NCBI GenBank assembly: GCA_017509375.1
Contig: JAFWPT010000122.1
Location: forward strand, 1 to 5,604
DNA length: 5,604 nt
Direction: 5' to 3'
From: Bacteroidales bacterium
GTDB lineage: Bacteria > Bacteroidota > Bacteroidia > Bacteroidales > UBA932
In this document: positions 1 to 4,906 of the stretch, piece by piece
How the letters are laid out: the number at the start of each line of letters is the position of its first letter
How positions within the stretch are numbered: position 1 is the first letter of the stretch
Notes under the pieces: model-generated
What the model saw: only the letters and a program-made list of their open reading frames with translations
Told to the model about the DNA's origin: nothing
Database searches by the model: none
Position numbers and translations under genes: made by a program

Positions 1-272
1 CTCTGATGTCCAAGACGGACGTCAACGGTTCCCATGAGTCTCCTGTCTTCACTTTCCTGAAGGCTGCAGCCCCCAGCGAAGAGTACCATGGCCTCAAGGC
101 CAAGGCAACCCGGGAGATGCTCAAGGGGATGAGCAAGAGCGTCGAGAAGCACAGCGACATCCTTTGGAATTTTACCAAGTTCCTAGTCGCCAAGGATGGT
201 CGCACCGTGAAGCGTTTCGCCCCCGTTACCGAGCCCTCTTCCTTTGAGAAAGATATCGAGGCATGGCTTTAG
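1..272 (+). CDS. Glutathione peroxidase, C-terminal part (5' end outside window)
   Basis: Partial gene entering from the left edge. The frame is open from base 3, so the methionine codon at 6 is probably internal. Glutathione peroxidases reduce hydrogen peroxide or lipid and alkyl hydroperoxides; bacterial members mostly use thioredoxin as reductant. About 89 residues are visible. They show the family's KxDVNG segment (here SKTDVNG), a helical stretch, and the signature WNFTKFLV, whose Trp and Asn belong to the catalytic Cys/Gln/Trp/Asn tetrad. The end (VKRFAPVTEPSSFEKDIEAWL, split here as VKRFAPVTEP then SSFEKDIEAWL) matches the usual family C-terminus. The catalytic Cys and Gln lie outside the window, so activity cannot be judged. 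The protein is probably cytoplasmic, but the signal-peptide region is not visible. No strong terminator follows. Confidence 0.9.
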   Translation, partial: LMSKTDVNGSHESPVFTFLKAAAPSEEYHGLKAKATREMLKGMSKSVEKHSDILWNFTKFLVAKDGRTVKRFAPVTEPSSFEKDIEAWL

Positions 273-351
273 CCCTTTTTCTGTGCTGCTCCTGAAACCT
301 GCCAGCGCGAGCGGGGTCCGTGTCGCCGAAAATGCGTAACGGTGTAAAACA

Positions 352-486
352 CTATCTCCAGTGTTTGAGCTGGGAGAGGTGGCTGTCGTACAGGGCCCTT
401 CGTTCCGCCTCAGATTGGTTGTCGGGGTTTGGCATATGCCGGACCAGGAAGTCCAGGAGGGCGTCCTTGAATGGAATATTTAAAAA
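352..486 (-). pseudogene. C-terminal stump of a lost minus-strand gene
   Basis: Read on the minus strand, about 45 codons from 486 down to a TAG at 352-354 give a sequence that looks like a genuine protein tail. It begins NIPFKDALLDFLVRHMP and ends ERRALYDSHLSQLKHWR, with amphipathic helices rich in Glu, Arg and Leu. The frame stays open further upstream, but only as the antisense of the permease gene, where it becomes Arg/His/Gln-rich and unlike protein. The gene's 5' part therefore appears to be missing, replaced by the permease and its promoter. The helix with the ERRALYDSHLxxLKxW pattern recalls the C-terminus of Rpn/PD-(D/E)XK transposase-like nucleases, but this is only a resemblance. 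It may also be chance. Confidence 0.35.
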
Positions 487-497
487 AACTAACTTTG
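466..497 (+). promoter_or_regulatory. Bacteroidota-type promoter of the permease gene
   Basis: A perfect -7 box TAACTTTG lies at 490-497, followed by CAG as is common in Bacteroidales. A 3-of-4 -33 box, CTTG, lies at 466-469, giving a spacer of 20 bases. The transcription start would fall near 500-503, while the permease start codon is at 505, so the mRNA would be leaderless or have only a few leader bases. The spacer is very A/T-rich just before the -7 box. Confidence 0.7.
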
Positions 498-504
498 CAG
501 GTAT

Positions 505-1725
505 ATGCGTGAATACCTGTTGGCTCTTCTGAATGTGGTCTGCGAGATGGCTCCGTATCTGCTGCTGGGCTTTCTTATCGCCGGCGTGCTTCATGTGTTT
601 GTGCCGCAGGGTTTTTATCGGAAATACCTTTCTAAGGATAACAAGTGGGCAGTCCTGTGGGCTGCCCTGCTTGGCATTCCGCTGCCGCTTTGCTCCTGCG
701 GGGTAATTCCTACTGCTATCGGCCTTCGTAATGAGAAGGCGTCCAAGGGGGCGGTGGCCTCTTTCCTGATAGCGACGCCCCAGACGGGCATCGATTCCAT
801 CCTGGCTACTTTCTCGCTGATGGGACTGGGCTTTGCCATCGTACGGCCGGTCGCGGCGCTCGTCACGGGCGTCTGCGGCGGCTTGCTGGTGAACAGGCTG
901 GTTCCGGAGGATGACGCCGCTTCCTGGCAGGCCACCTCCTGCGGGGTGGAGACGGGGAACAAGCTCTTCCGCGTACTGAAATACGCCTATTTCCAGATGA
1001 TCCAGGATATCGGCGGAAGGCTGGTCGTGGGCCTTCTGGTGGCGGCAATCATCCAGGTGGCCATTCCCGATGCTTTCTTCCTGCACTTCGGCAGCCAGCC
1101 CCTGCTGCAGATGCTGGTCATCCTGATAGTAGCCGTGCCGATGTACATCTGCTCCACCGGCAGCATCCCTGTCGCCGCTGCGCTGATGATGAAAGGCCTC
1201 TCTCCCGGTGCTGCGCTGGTGATGCTGATGGCCGGCCCCGCCGTGAATCTTGCCTCCATCCTGGTGGTGCGGAAGGCGATGGGGCGGCGCTTTACGTGGA
1301 TCTACCTGCTTGTCATCGTGGGCTTTGCCATCCTGTTCGGGGTTGCGGTGAATGCCGTTGGACTTACTGCACAACCGCTTGATGGCGTTGACCCTTGTTG
1401 TACTGTCCAGGCGGCGCTCCCTAACCCCTTCAAGCTTATTTGTGCCGTTGTATTAACAACCCTCATTTTATTTGCTCTTACTATGAAACTGTTTGAACGC
1501 TTCACTTCCCATAAGGCCGATGACCCCAATACGGCCGTTTACACGGTCGAAGGCATGCACTGCAGCCACTGCGAGGCCGCTGTCTGCCGCGCCGTGGAGG
1601 ATGTGCCCGGTGTGGAATTGGCCAAAGCCAGTGCTTCCCGGAAAACCCTGACCATCAAAGGCCCTGCCGCCGTGGATGCTGTACGTGAGGCCGTCGAGAA
1701 GGCCGGTTACACGTTTAAAGGGTAG
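505..1725 (+). CDS. SO_0444/ArsP-like Cu/Zn efflux permease with C-terminal HMA domain
   Basis: A 406-residue inner-membrane permease of the ArsP/YraQ superfamily (PF03773-like), closest by memory to the SO_0444 family of Cu/Zn efflux transporters; it would export metal from the cytoplasm. Hydrophobic segments lie at roughly residues 7-33, 48-70, 84-108, 111-130, 172-190, 199-217, 220-262, 264-286 and 310-330. Family signatures are PLCSCGVIPTA (61-71, a Cys pair in a membrane segment), TPQTGIDS (91-98), MYICSTGSIP (213-222) and AGPAVNLAS (253-261). Residues 345-406 form a heavy-metal-associated domain with the metal-binding GMHCSHC (350-356), which probably collects metal in the cytoplasm and passes it to the pore. 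A further Cys pair, DPCC (296-299), lies in the loop before the last membrane segment. The ATG at 505 is supported by the -7 box 7 bases upstream. No ArsR-type regulator is adjacent. The exact metal is inferred from family only. Confidence 0.9.
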   Translation: MREYLLALLNVVCEMAPYLLLGFLIAGVLHVFVPQGFYRKYLSKDNKWAVLWAALLGIPLPLCSCGVIPTAIGLRNEKASKGAVASFLIATPQTGIDSILATFSLMGLGFAIVRPVAALVTGVCGGLLVNRLVPEDDAASWQATSCGVETGNKLFRVLKYAYFQMIQDIGGRLVVGLLVAAIIQVAIPDAFFLHFGSQPLLQMLVILIVAVPMYICSTGSIPVAAALMMKGLSPGAALVMLMAGPAVNLASILVVRKAMGRRFTWIYLLVIVGFAILFGVAVNAVGLTAQPLDGVDPCCTVQAALPNPFKLICAVVLTTLILFALTMKLFERFTSHKADDPNTAVYTVEGMHCSHCEAAVCRAVEDVPGVELAKASASRKTLTIKGPAAVDAVREAVEKAGYTFKG

Positions 1726-1866
1726 GCTATCCTGATCTGGTTCATCCCCCAGATTGAGAAACTGGTCTGCAAGATTATCCGGCCCCGCAAGTCTGACGAA
1801 GAGGACGAATTCCGCCTGTATGACCGCATCGAAAAAGGGGAGGAGGGCAGCGACCGCATGGAAAAT
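1726..1866 (+). pseudogene. Possible relic of a Na/Pi cotransporter-like protein
   Basis: Directly after the permease stop codon and in the same frame, the sequence reads as a protein-like segment: ILIWFIPQIEKLVCKIIRP, then a basic and acidic run KSDEEDEFRLYD. A hydrophobic helix end, IEKLV-KII-P, an acidic linker and EFRL resembles the stretch between the membrane domain and the PhoU-like cytoplasmic domain of bacterial Na/Pi cotransporters (NptA/PF02690 type). There is no start codon, and the likeness fades after about 45 codons. The frame stays open to a TAG at 2023-2025, but it then runs antisense through the acetyltransferase. A decayed internal fragment is the likeliest reading; a chance likeness or stop-codon readthrough from the permease are alternatives. 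Confidence 0.3.
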
Positions 1867-1876
1867 GAGATAGGCC

Positions 1877-1924
1877 GATGCCCTCGTTGCCCGCGCCGGC
1901 TTCGGCTACTCTTTCCAAGGTTAG
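1877..1924 (+). pseudogene. Possible relic of a second HMA-domain C-terminus
   Basis: In a different frame from the preceding relic, 15 codons read DALVARAGFGYSFQG followed by TAG. This parallels the permease's own HMA tail (DAVREAVEKAGYTFKG followed by TAG at 1675-1725) in the Asp-Ala start, the (K/R)AG, the Y(T/S)F(K/Q)G ending and the stop position. It may be the end of a decayed second HMA domain or a small metallochaperone. The segment is short, so chance is a serious alternative. Its stop overlaps the stop of the convergent acetyltransferase. Confidence 0.22.
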
Positions 1925-2559
1925 CGGAGTCTTTTCCTAAGGCTCCAGCTGCCCATTGTTTTCCCGTTGTATTGGATTTCCCGCTCGTCAAAGACCTCGT
2001 ATCCGCGCTTCAAGTAGAAGCTTAGATTCTTTTGGGAGTTCGTGAAGAAAACGATTTGTTGGCCGCCGCGCTCCCGGACATACTCTTCCCAATATTCGAG
2101 GAACTTCGAGCCTATTCCCTTGCCCTGGAATGAAGGATTGACAGTCAAGGAACTGGCGTACCAGATACCCTCTCCGGTCTTCTGGTAGTCGTGGCACGGC
2201 TGTCCCGCGGCGGCATCCATCGCGAGCCACTCGTCAATCACCTTCCTGTTACCGCTTTTGGACACGCTAAGCCAGCCGTGGAGAAGATACTTCAGGTCGG
2301 AGGGTTTCTTGTATGAAGGGGAATTGAGCTGGGCTACTGCGGCCATTTTTCCATCAACGGTTGCCACCAGATAATCGGCCCGGTGGTAGTTGGTGCGGTA
2401 CTCGTGCCAGATGACGCTGAACTGAAAGGCATTGCGCTCTTTCCCGGTGGGGAACCAGTTGGTGAAGTACTCGTAGTCGTCGAAGGCGCGGACGGCAAGC
2501 TCTGCCGCCTGGCGGATTTCACTCCTGCGAAGTTCCCTGAATGCTACTGTCGTTTCCAT
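1921..2559 (-). CDS. GNAT family N-acetyltransferase
   Basis: A 212-residue cytoplasmic GNAT-fold protein that would transfer an acetyl group from acetyl-CoA to an unknown amine. Motif A is clear: residues 137-150, SLTVNPSFQGKGIG, where QGKGIG is the Q/RxxGxG/A pyrophosphate-binding loop of CoA, followed by the helix SKFLEYWEEYV. Motif B follows as FFTNSQKNLSFYLKRGYEVF (171-190), with Tyr182 in the position of the usual general acid. The N-terminal half has the LRRSEIRQAAELAVRAF helix of the family and a long insert (about 80-130) before motif A, so the protein is longer than minimal GNATs of 150-170 residues. The ATG at 2559 is supported by a -7 box 10 bases upstream. The gene is monocistronic and convergent with the permease. 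The substrate cannot be told from sequence. Confidence 0.88.
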   Translation of the reverse strand: METTVAFRELRRSEIRQAAELAVRAFDDYEYFTNWFPTGKERNAFQFSVIWHEYRTNYHRADYLVATVDGKMAAVAQLNSPSYKKPSDLKYLLHGWLSVSKSGNRKVIDEWLAMDAAAGQPCHDYQKTGEGIWYASSLTVNPSFQGKGIGSKFLEYWEEYVRERGGQQIVFFTNSQKNLSFYLKRGYEVFDEREIQYNGKTMGSWSLRKRLR

Positions 2560-2569
2560 ATTACAGTCA

Positions 2570-2577
2570 CAAAGTTA
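2570..2577 (-). promoter_or_regulatory. -7 promoter box of the acetyltransferase gene
   Basis: On the minus strand, a perfect TAACTTTG box lies at 2577 down to 2570, 10 bases before the ATG at 2559. A good -33 box was not found at the expected 19-21 base distance. The predicted transcript starts within a few bases of the start codon. Confidence 0.6.
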
Positions 2578-2677
2578 GCAAAAGAATTTATATTGATCTG
2601 CGACGGCAGGCAACGCCGCACACTGACGAAATTTTCCAAAGCATCAATTTTGGGATTCCAATTGGCAAAAAACAATG

Positions 2678-2685
2678 TAACTTCG
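2678..2685 (+). promoter_or_regulatory. Possible -7 box before the CrcB-like stump
   Basis: TAACTTCG at 2678-2685 matches the -7 box with one change and lies 19 bases before the ATG at 2705. The only TTTG upstream (2649-2652) is 25 bases away, longer than the usual 19-21, so support is weak. Confidence 0.3.
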
Positions 2686-2704
2686 CTGGCTAATACAGAG
2701 TCAG

Positions 2705-2800
2705 ATGCTTTTAGACGTAATCAAGAATGTCGCTATAGTAGGTGCTGGCAGTTTCCTGGGAGGTGCTGGCAGCATCCAGCTGTCAGCGGCGGCTCCGTGA
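2705..2800 (+). pseudogene. N-terminal stump resembling CrcB/Fluc fluoride channel
   Basis: From an ATG at 2705, the first 22 codons read MLLDVIKNVAIVGAGSFLGG and then Ala-Gly, after which the frame runs into Ser/Ala-rich sequence and a TGA at 2798. A short polar start followed by (I/V)VG-G-(F/G)-GG is how CrcB fluoride exporters begin, where a conserved Arg-Tyr of the first membrane helix would follow. Here that Arg and all later helices are absent. Another frame just downstream reads VSIVLITSPAF, which could be more of the same helix after a frameshift. A 12-base direct repeat within the stump may have contributed to the damage. A dinucleotide-binding Gly-rich loop is an alternative reading of GAGSFLGG. 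I saw no fluoride riboswitch upstream. Confidence 0.38.
2740..2772 (+). repeat. 12-base direct repeat AGGTGCTGGCAG
   Basis: AGGTGCTGGCAG occurs at 2740-2751 and again at 2761-2772, a period of 21 bases, so the frame is kept. It encodes the repeated Gly-Ala-Gly-Ser of the CrcB-like stump. It could be a small slippage duplication. Confidence 0.7.
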
Positions 2801-2836
2801 TTGTGAGCATAGTACTGATAACATCCCCAGCATTTT

Positions 2837-2864
2837 CCCCGAGTCTTTAAGAAGCACTTCGGGG
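2837..2864 (+). other. Imperfect hairpin in the intergenic region
   Basis: CCCCGA-GT-CTT at 2837-2847 pairs with AAG-C-AC-T-TCGGGG at 2852-2864: 11 base pairs with two single-base bulges and a TAAG loop. No U-run follows on either strand, so it is not a typical intrinsic terminator. Its role is unknown. Confidence 0.45.
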
Positions 2865-2924
2865 TCGCGTCAAGCTATTATGAATGTCTCCTTTGTCTCC
2901 TGTCACGAATCGCTATAAATGGGG

Positions 2925-2956
2925 ATTGCTCCGATAGTGAAAGGAGCGTAACTTTG
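2925..2956 (+). promoter_or_regulatory. Strong promoter with spacer dyad, no recognisable gene behind it
   Basis: ATTG at 2925-2928 (3 of 4 of the -33 box) and a perfect TAACTTTG at 2949-2956 are separated by exactly 20 bases. The spacer contains the inverted repeat GCTCC (2928-2932) and GGAGC (2943-2947) with a 10-base gap, which could bind a dimeric regulator or be coincidental. The start site would be near 2960-2963. No convincing coding frame begins directly downstream. The next clear gene, the kinase at 3189, would have a leader of over 220 bases from this promoter. Confidence 0.55.
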
Positions 2957-2967
2957 CAGCGTAAAAA

Positions 2968-2980
2968 GGAACAGTGTTCC
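2968..2980. promoter_or_regulatory. 13-base perfect palindrome, operator-like
   Basis: GGAACAGTGTTCC is a perfect palindrome around base 2974. It lies 11 bases past the -7 box, at about +5 to +20 of the predicted transcript, where a bound repressor would block transcription. A half-site-like TGTTCC recurs at about 2999-3004. The regulator is unknown; this is inferred from symmetry and position only. Confidence 0.4.
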
Positions 2981-2988
2981 GATTCCGG

Positions 2989-3150
2989 TCATCGACAATG
3001 TTCCGGTGATGATAGCTGTACTGGTCCTGACCATTCCCAATAGGGTGGCATCGTGCCGTCCGGGGCCACGAAGTTCATGGGGCTGCTTTCTGCGTGGTAA
3101 TCCAAGGGAAGCCCCACAAAAATGAGGTCGCCGTTTTGCAGGCGGGCAAA
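2989..3150 (-). pseudogene. Minus-strand fragment with an NGDLIFV motif (YiiX/NlpC-like?)
   Basis: Divergent from the kinase gene, a minus-strand frame of 53 codons begins FARLQNGDLIFVGLPLDYH and ends at a TGA at 2989-2991. The LxNGDLIFV stretch is the typical first strand of YiiX/YebB-type permuted NlpC/P60-like proteins, usually found just after a signal peptide. Here no ATG or signal sequence precedes it, no catalytic Cys or His region follows, and the second half (residues 30-53) does not match the family. A -7 box on this strand (TAGCTTTG, 3154 to 3147) overlaps the first codons, which argues against an intact gene. The likeliest reading is a relic; chance cannot be excluded. Confidence 0.25.
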
Positions 3151-3154
3151 GCTA
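3147..3154 (-). promoter_or_regulatory. Possible minus-strand -7 box, divergent from the kinase gene
   Basis: TAGCTTTG reads on the minus strand from 3154 to 3147. At the 20-base spacing the -33 position reads TTAG (3178 to 3175), a 3-of-4 match that overlaps the kinase's own -7 box. It would produce a transcript running away from the kinase, into a region with no intact gene. Confidence 0.3.
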
Positions 3155-3175
3155 CGTTTTTTCGCCAAAAATGAC

Positions 3176-3183
3176 TAACTTCG
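3176..3183 (+). promoter_or_regulatory. -7 box of the kinase-hydrolase unit
   Basis: TAACTTCG differs from TAnnTTTG by one base and sits 5 bases before the ATG at 3189. It lies downstream of the alternative ATG at 3171, so a transcript starting here could not use that earlier codon. No good -33 box is visible at 19-21 bases. Confidence 0.45.
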
Positions 3184-3188
3184 CCCTT

Positions 3189-4037
3189 ATGCAAACCTAC
3201 GAGACCATTGATTTGAACGAATACGTTCAGACCGGAGAAGGCGGAACCGCCATCAGTTATACGCACAAGAGCCGGAATACCCTGGCCAAACTCTACAATC
3301 CGGGCTTTGAGGCCGACAGGGCCCGGGCGGAATTCCTGACCGCCCGGATCGTCTATGAGCTGGGTGTCCCGACGCCGGAACCGTATCGGCTCGTTACCGA
3401 CGGAGAGCGCTTCGGGGCAGAGTATGAACTCATTCCGGGGAAGCGCTCCTTTGCCAGGATCATTTCCGAAGAGCCGGCGCGCCTGCAGGAGATTTCCCTC
3501 GATTTTGCCAGTTGGGCCAAAAAGCTTCATTCCATGCCGGCCGACACAAGCCGGCTTCGCTCCTACAAACAGGCCCTTACCCAATTCTACCAGGAAAAGA
3601 ACCTGGTTCCGGAGGCGTTCAAGCAGCGTGCCCTGGCCTTCCTGGAGACGGTCCCGGAGCCGGAGACCCTGCTGCATGGAGACCTCCAGATCGGCAATAT
3701 CATCACCGACGGGAAACGCACCCTCTGGATTGACGTGGGCGAATTCAGCTACGGCTGCGTGGAATGGGATCTGGCCATGGTCTGGATCATGTGTCACAGG
3801 ATGAAAGCAGACCGGGCCGCGAATCTATTCCACGTTACGCCCGAAACCATGAAGGCGCACTGGGATTACTTCTACCCGGCCTATATGGGCACCACCGATC
3901 CCCAGGTTTTGGACGCCTTTGTGAAGCGGATGATGCCTTTTTATGCCGCCAAGGTCCCTTATGTGTATGACATGGCCTATCACACCGCCCTTCCGGAGGC
4001 CAGTTTACAGTTTATCCTGTCATTCTTCGGCGCTTGA
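3189..4037 (+). CDS. APH-like phosphotransferase (aminoglycoside/choline kinase fold)
   Basis: A 282-residue cytoplasmic kinase-fold enzyme of the APH superfamily (PF01636), resembling the TIGR02172 paralogous family found in Fibrobacter and Bacteroidales. From this start: a Gly-rich nucleotide loop GEGGTA near 16-21; the LAKLYNPG strand with a likely ATP-contacting Lys34; GVPTPEPY (59-66) of the N-lobe; the catalytic loop HGDLQIGN (163-170) with base Asp165 and metal ligand Asn170; and IDVGEF (181-186), in which Asp182 replaces the DFG Asp as second metal ligand. All key residues are present. The ATG at 3171 would add six residues (MTNFAL) but overlaps the -7 box, so 3189 is preferred. The SGNH hydrolase follows after 6 bases. 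The substrate is unknown: a sugar, amino alcohol or antibiotic is possible, and family name alone does not imply resistance. Confidence 0.85.
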   Translation: MQTYETIDLNEYVQTGEGGTAISYTHKSRNTLAKLYNPGFEADRARAEFLTARIVYELGVPTPEPYRLVTDGERFGAEYELIPGKRSFARIISEEPARLQEISLDFASWAKKLHSMPADTSRLRSYKQALTQFYQEKNLVPEAFKQRALAFLETVPEPETLLHGDLQIGNIITDGKRTLWIDVGEFSYGCVEWDLAMVWIMCHRMKADRAANLFHVTPETMKAHWDYFYPAYMGTTDPQVLDAFVKRMMPFYAAKVPYVYDMAYHTALPEASLQFILSFFGA

Positions 4038-4043
4038 TGATCT

Positions 4044-4625
4044 ATGAAACGCGTTGCATGCATAGGGGATAGCATCACCTGGGGATTTACGCTCCTGAGG
4101 CCCTTTAAACAGAGTTATCCAGTACTCCTTCAGGAGAAACTGGGGCCGGATTATGAGGTTCGCAACTTCGGCTACAATGATGCATCGGCCCGCTTTGATG
4201 CCGATACCCCGTACGTCAAGAAAAAAGTTTACCAGGAGAGTCTGGACTGGAATCCGGACATCGTGCTCATCATGCTGGGCACGAACGACACCAAGCGCCG
4301 CAACTGGGATCCCAACATCTTCCGCCGGGACTATACGGAACTGGTCAAGTCCTACCTGGGCCTGCCTTCCAAGCCGCGTGTCATCCTCATCGCGCCCATC
4401 CGCATCCATCTTCCTTTCAAGATTCCGGTCTTGGGCGTTTACCCGGAAACCCTGGAAGAAGGCGTGCGTCCCGCTATTGCCGAAATCGCTGCCAAACTCG
4501 GCCTGGAACGGGTAGATCTCGTGGACCTTTTCCCGGACTCCACCTACCTGATGGACGGCGTCCATCCCCAGGCCACCGGTGCCCGCATGCTGGCCGATGC
4601 CATTTACCACGCCATCAAATGGTAG
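4044..4625 (+). CDS. SGNH/GDSL-family hydrolase
   Basis: A 193-residue esterase/lipase-type enzyme with all four SGNH blocks: GDSIT (8-12, nucleophile Ser10), NFGYNDAS (41-48, oxyanion Gly43), GTND (79-82, oxyanion Asn81) and DGVHP (171-175, catalytic Asp171 and His174). It would hydrolyse an ester or deacetylate a small molecule or carbohydrate. There is no signal peptide; the first strand MKRVACIGDS starts at once, so it should act in the cytoplasm, unlike the secreted carbohydrate esterases of this clan. The start codon lies 6 bases after the kinase stop, with no promoter of its own, which implies one mRNA and probably translational coupling. Acting with the kinase on the same kind of substrate is an inference from this spacing. 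Confidence 0.88.
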   Translation: MKRVACIGDSITWGFTLLRPFKQSYPVLLQEKLGPDYEVRNFGYNDASARFDADTPYVKKKVYQESLDWNPDIVLIMLGTNDTKRRNWDPNIFRRDYTELVKSYLGLPSKPRVILIAPIRIHLPFKIPVLGVYPETLEEGVRPAIAEIAAKLGLERVDLVDLFPDSTYLMDGVHPQATGARMLADAIYHAIKW

Positions 4626-4659
4626 GTTTCTACCCGTGCTTCAGCCGAGAGACGTAGCT

Positions 4660-4773
4660 GTCACATAGCGCTCTCCTGTCACGTCCTTTACCCGTCATTC
4701 CCGGCATCCATACTGTCATTCCCGGCTGACCGGGAATCTCTCGAAAAGATGGCCGATCAGGTCGGCCATGACG
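4660..4773. repeat. Palindromic intergenic repeat with GTCA-led units
   Basis: GTCAC or GTCAT begins at 4660, 4678, 4694 and 4715. The last two head the 12-base direct repeat GTCATTCCCGGC (4694-4705 and 4715-4726). Two perfect hairpins follow: ATTCCCGG-CTGA-CCGGGAAT (4718-4737) and ATGGCCGA-TCAGG-TCGGCCAT (4749-4769). An outer GTCAT and ATGAC(G) pair (4715-4719, 4768-4772) brackets both. The look is that of a dispersed REP/MITE-like intergenic element of a type I recall in gut bacteria. The first hairpin may help end transcription of the hydrolase, but no U-run follows. Confidence 0.6.
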
Positions 4774-4796
4774 AACTATTTATCGGCACGACTGTG

Positions 4797-4828
4797 TTTG
4801 AGTATTTTTGGGAAAAAGGCTATATTTG
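4797..4828 (+). promoter_or_regulatory. Consensus Bacteroidota promoter before the TfoX-like gene
   Basis: A perfect -33 box TTTG (4797-4800), a spacer of exactly 20 bases and a perfect -7 box TATATTTG (4821-4828) make this the best promoter in the window. The transcript should start near 4832-4835, leaving a leader of about 100 bases before the ATG at 4933. Confidence 0.8.
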
Positions 4829-4840
4829 TGAAAAGCAGAT

Positions 4841-4906
4841 AACCCGAACAATATCCTTTTCGCTGCGTCCTTGCTATTCATCGCTTGTGCGAGCCGCAGC
4901 GGCAAG
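4841..4906 (+). pseudogene. Lipoprotein signal-peptide-like frame without start codon, or structured leader
   Basis: Within the leader, one frame reads NPNNILFAASLLFIACASRS: a hydrophobic core with a lipobox-like FIAC and then Ser/Arg, as in a Bacteroidales lipoprotein precursor. It has no ATG, because the frame opens only after a TGA at 4829-4831, and it ends at 5009-5011 inside the next gene, so it is at best a relic. The same bases can fold: CGCTGCG (4861-4867) with CGCAGCG (4895-4901), a TCGC-TTGT-GCGA hairpin inside (4881-4892), and CTTGC (4870-4874) with GCAAG (4902-4906), the last crossing the first as a pseudoknot or alternative. The two readings compete. Confidence 0.3.

Noticed and set aside
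262..280. Possible terminator at the end of the peroxidase gene (GGC-TTTA-GCC then T-run)
   Set aside because: The stem is only 3 base pairs, or 4 with an impossibly small loop, so the CTTTTT run alone is not enough.
320..532. Plus-strand 70-codon frame across the permease promoter
   Set aside because: It covers the promoter and the permease start in another frame, its composition is unlike protein, and it has no initiation signal.
352..1374. Long minus-strand open frame (340 codons) across the permease gene
   Set aside because: It is antisense to a clear membrane protein, and its translation is Arg/His/Gln/Asp-rich without domain likeness. Only its last 45 codons, outside the permease, look protein-like and are listed as a stump.
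2580..2705. Fluoride riboswitch upstream of the CrcB-like stump
   Set aside because: The conserved crcB-motif core sequences are not recognisable there.
2383..2850. Plus-strand open frame of 155 codons
   Set aside because: Its first third is antisense to the acetyltransferase, and the rest reads through the intergenic region in a frame different from the CrcB-like stump. There is no motif apart from a short hydrophobic end.
2903..3034. Minus-strand 43-codon hydrophobic frame (MVRTSTAIITGTLSMTG start)
   Set aside because: It could encode a small membrane peptide, but it lacks a promoter on that strand, overlaps the opposite-strand promoter and palindrome, and resembles nothing I know.
3009..3125. 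Plus-strand 38-codon frame downstream of the orphan promoter
   Set aside because: It has a hydrophobic start, then Arg/Pro/Gly-rich nonsense. It overlaps the minus-strand fragment and has no family resemblance.
3075..3797. Minus-strand open frame of 240 codons opposite the kinase gene
   Set aside because: It is a shadow of the kinase frame, whose catalytic motifs are intact. Its own translation shows no recognisable motif.
4020..4610. Minus-strand open frame of 196 codons opposite the SGNH hydrolase
   Set aside because: It is the antisense shadow of a gene with all four SGNH blocks.
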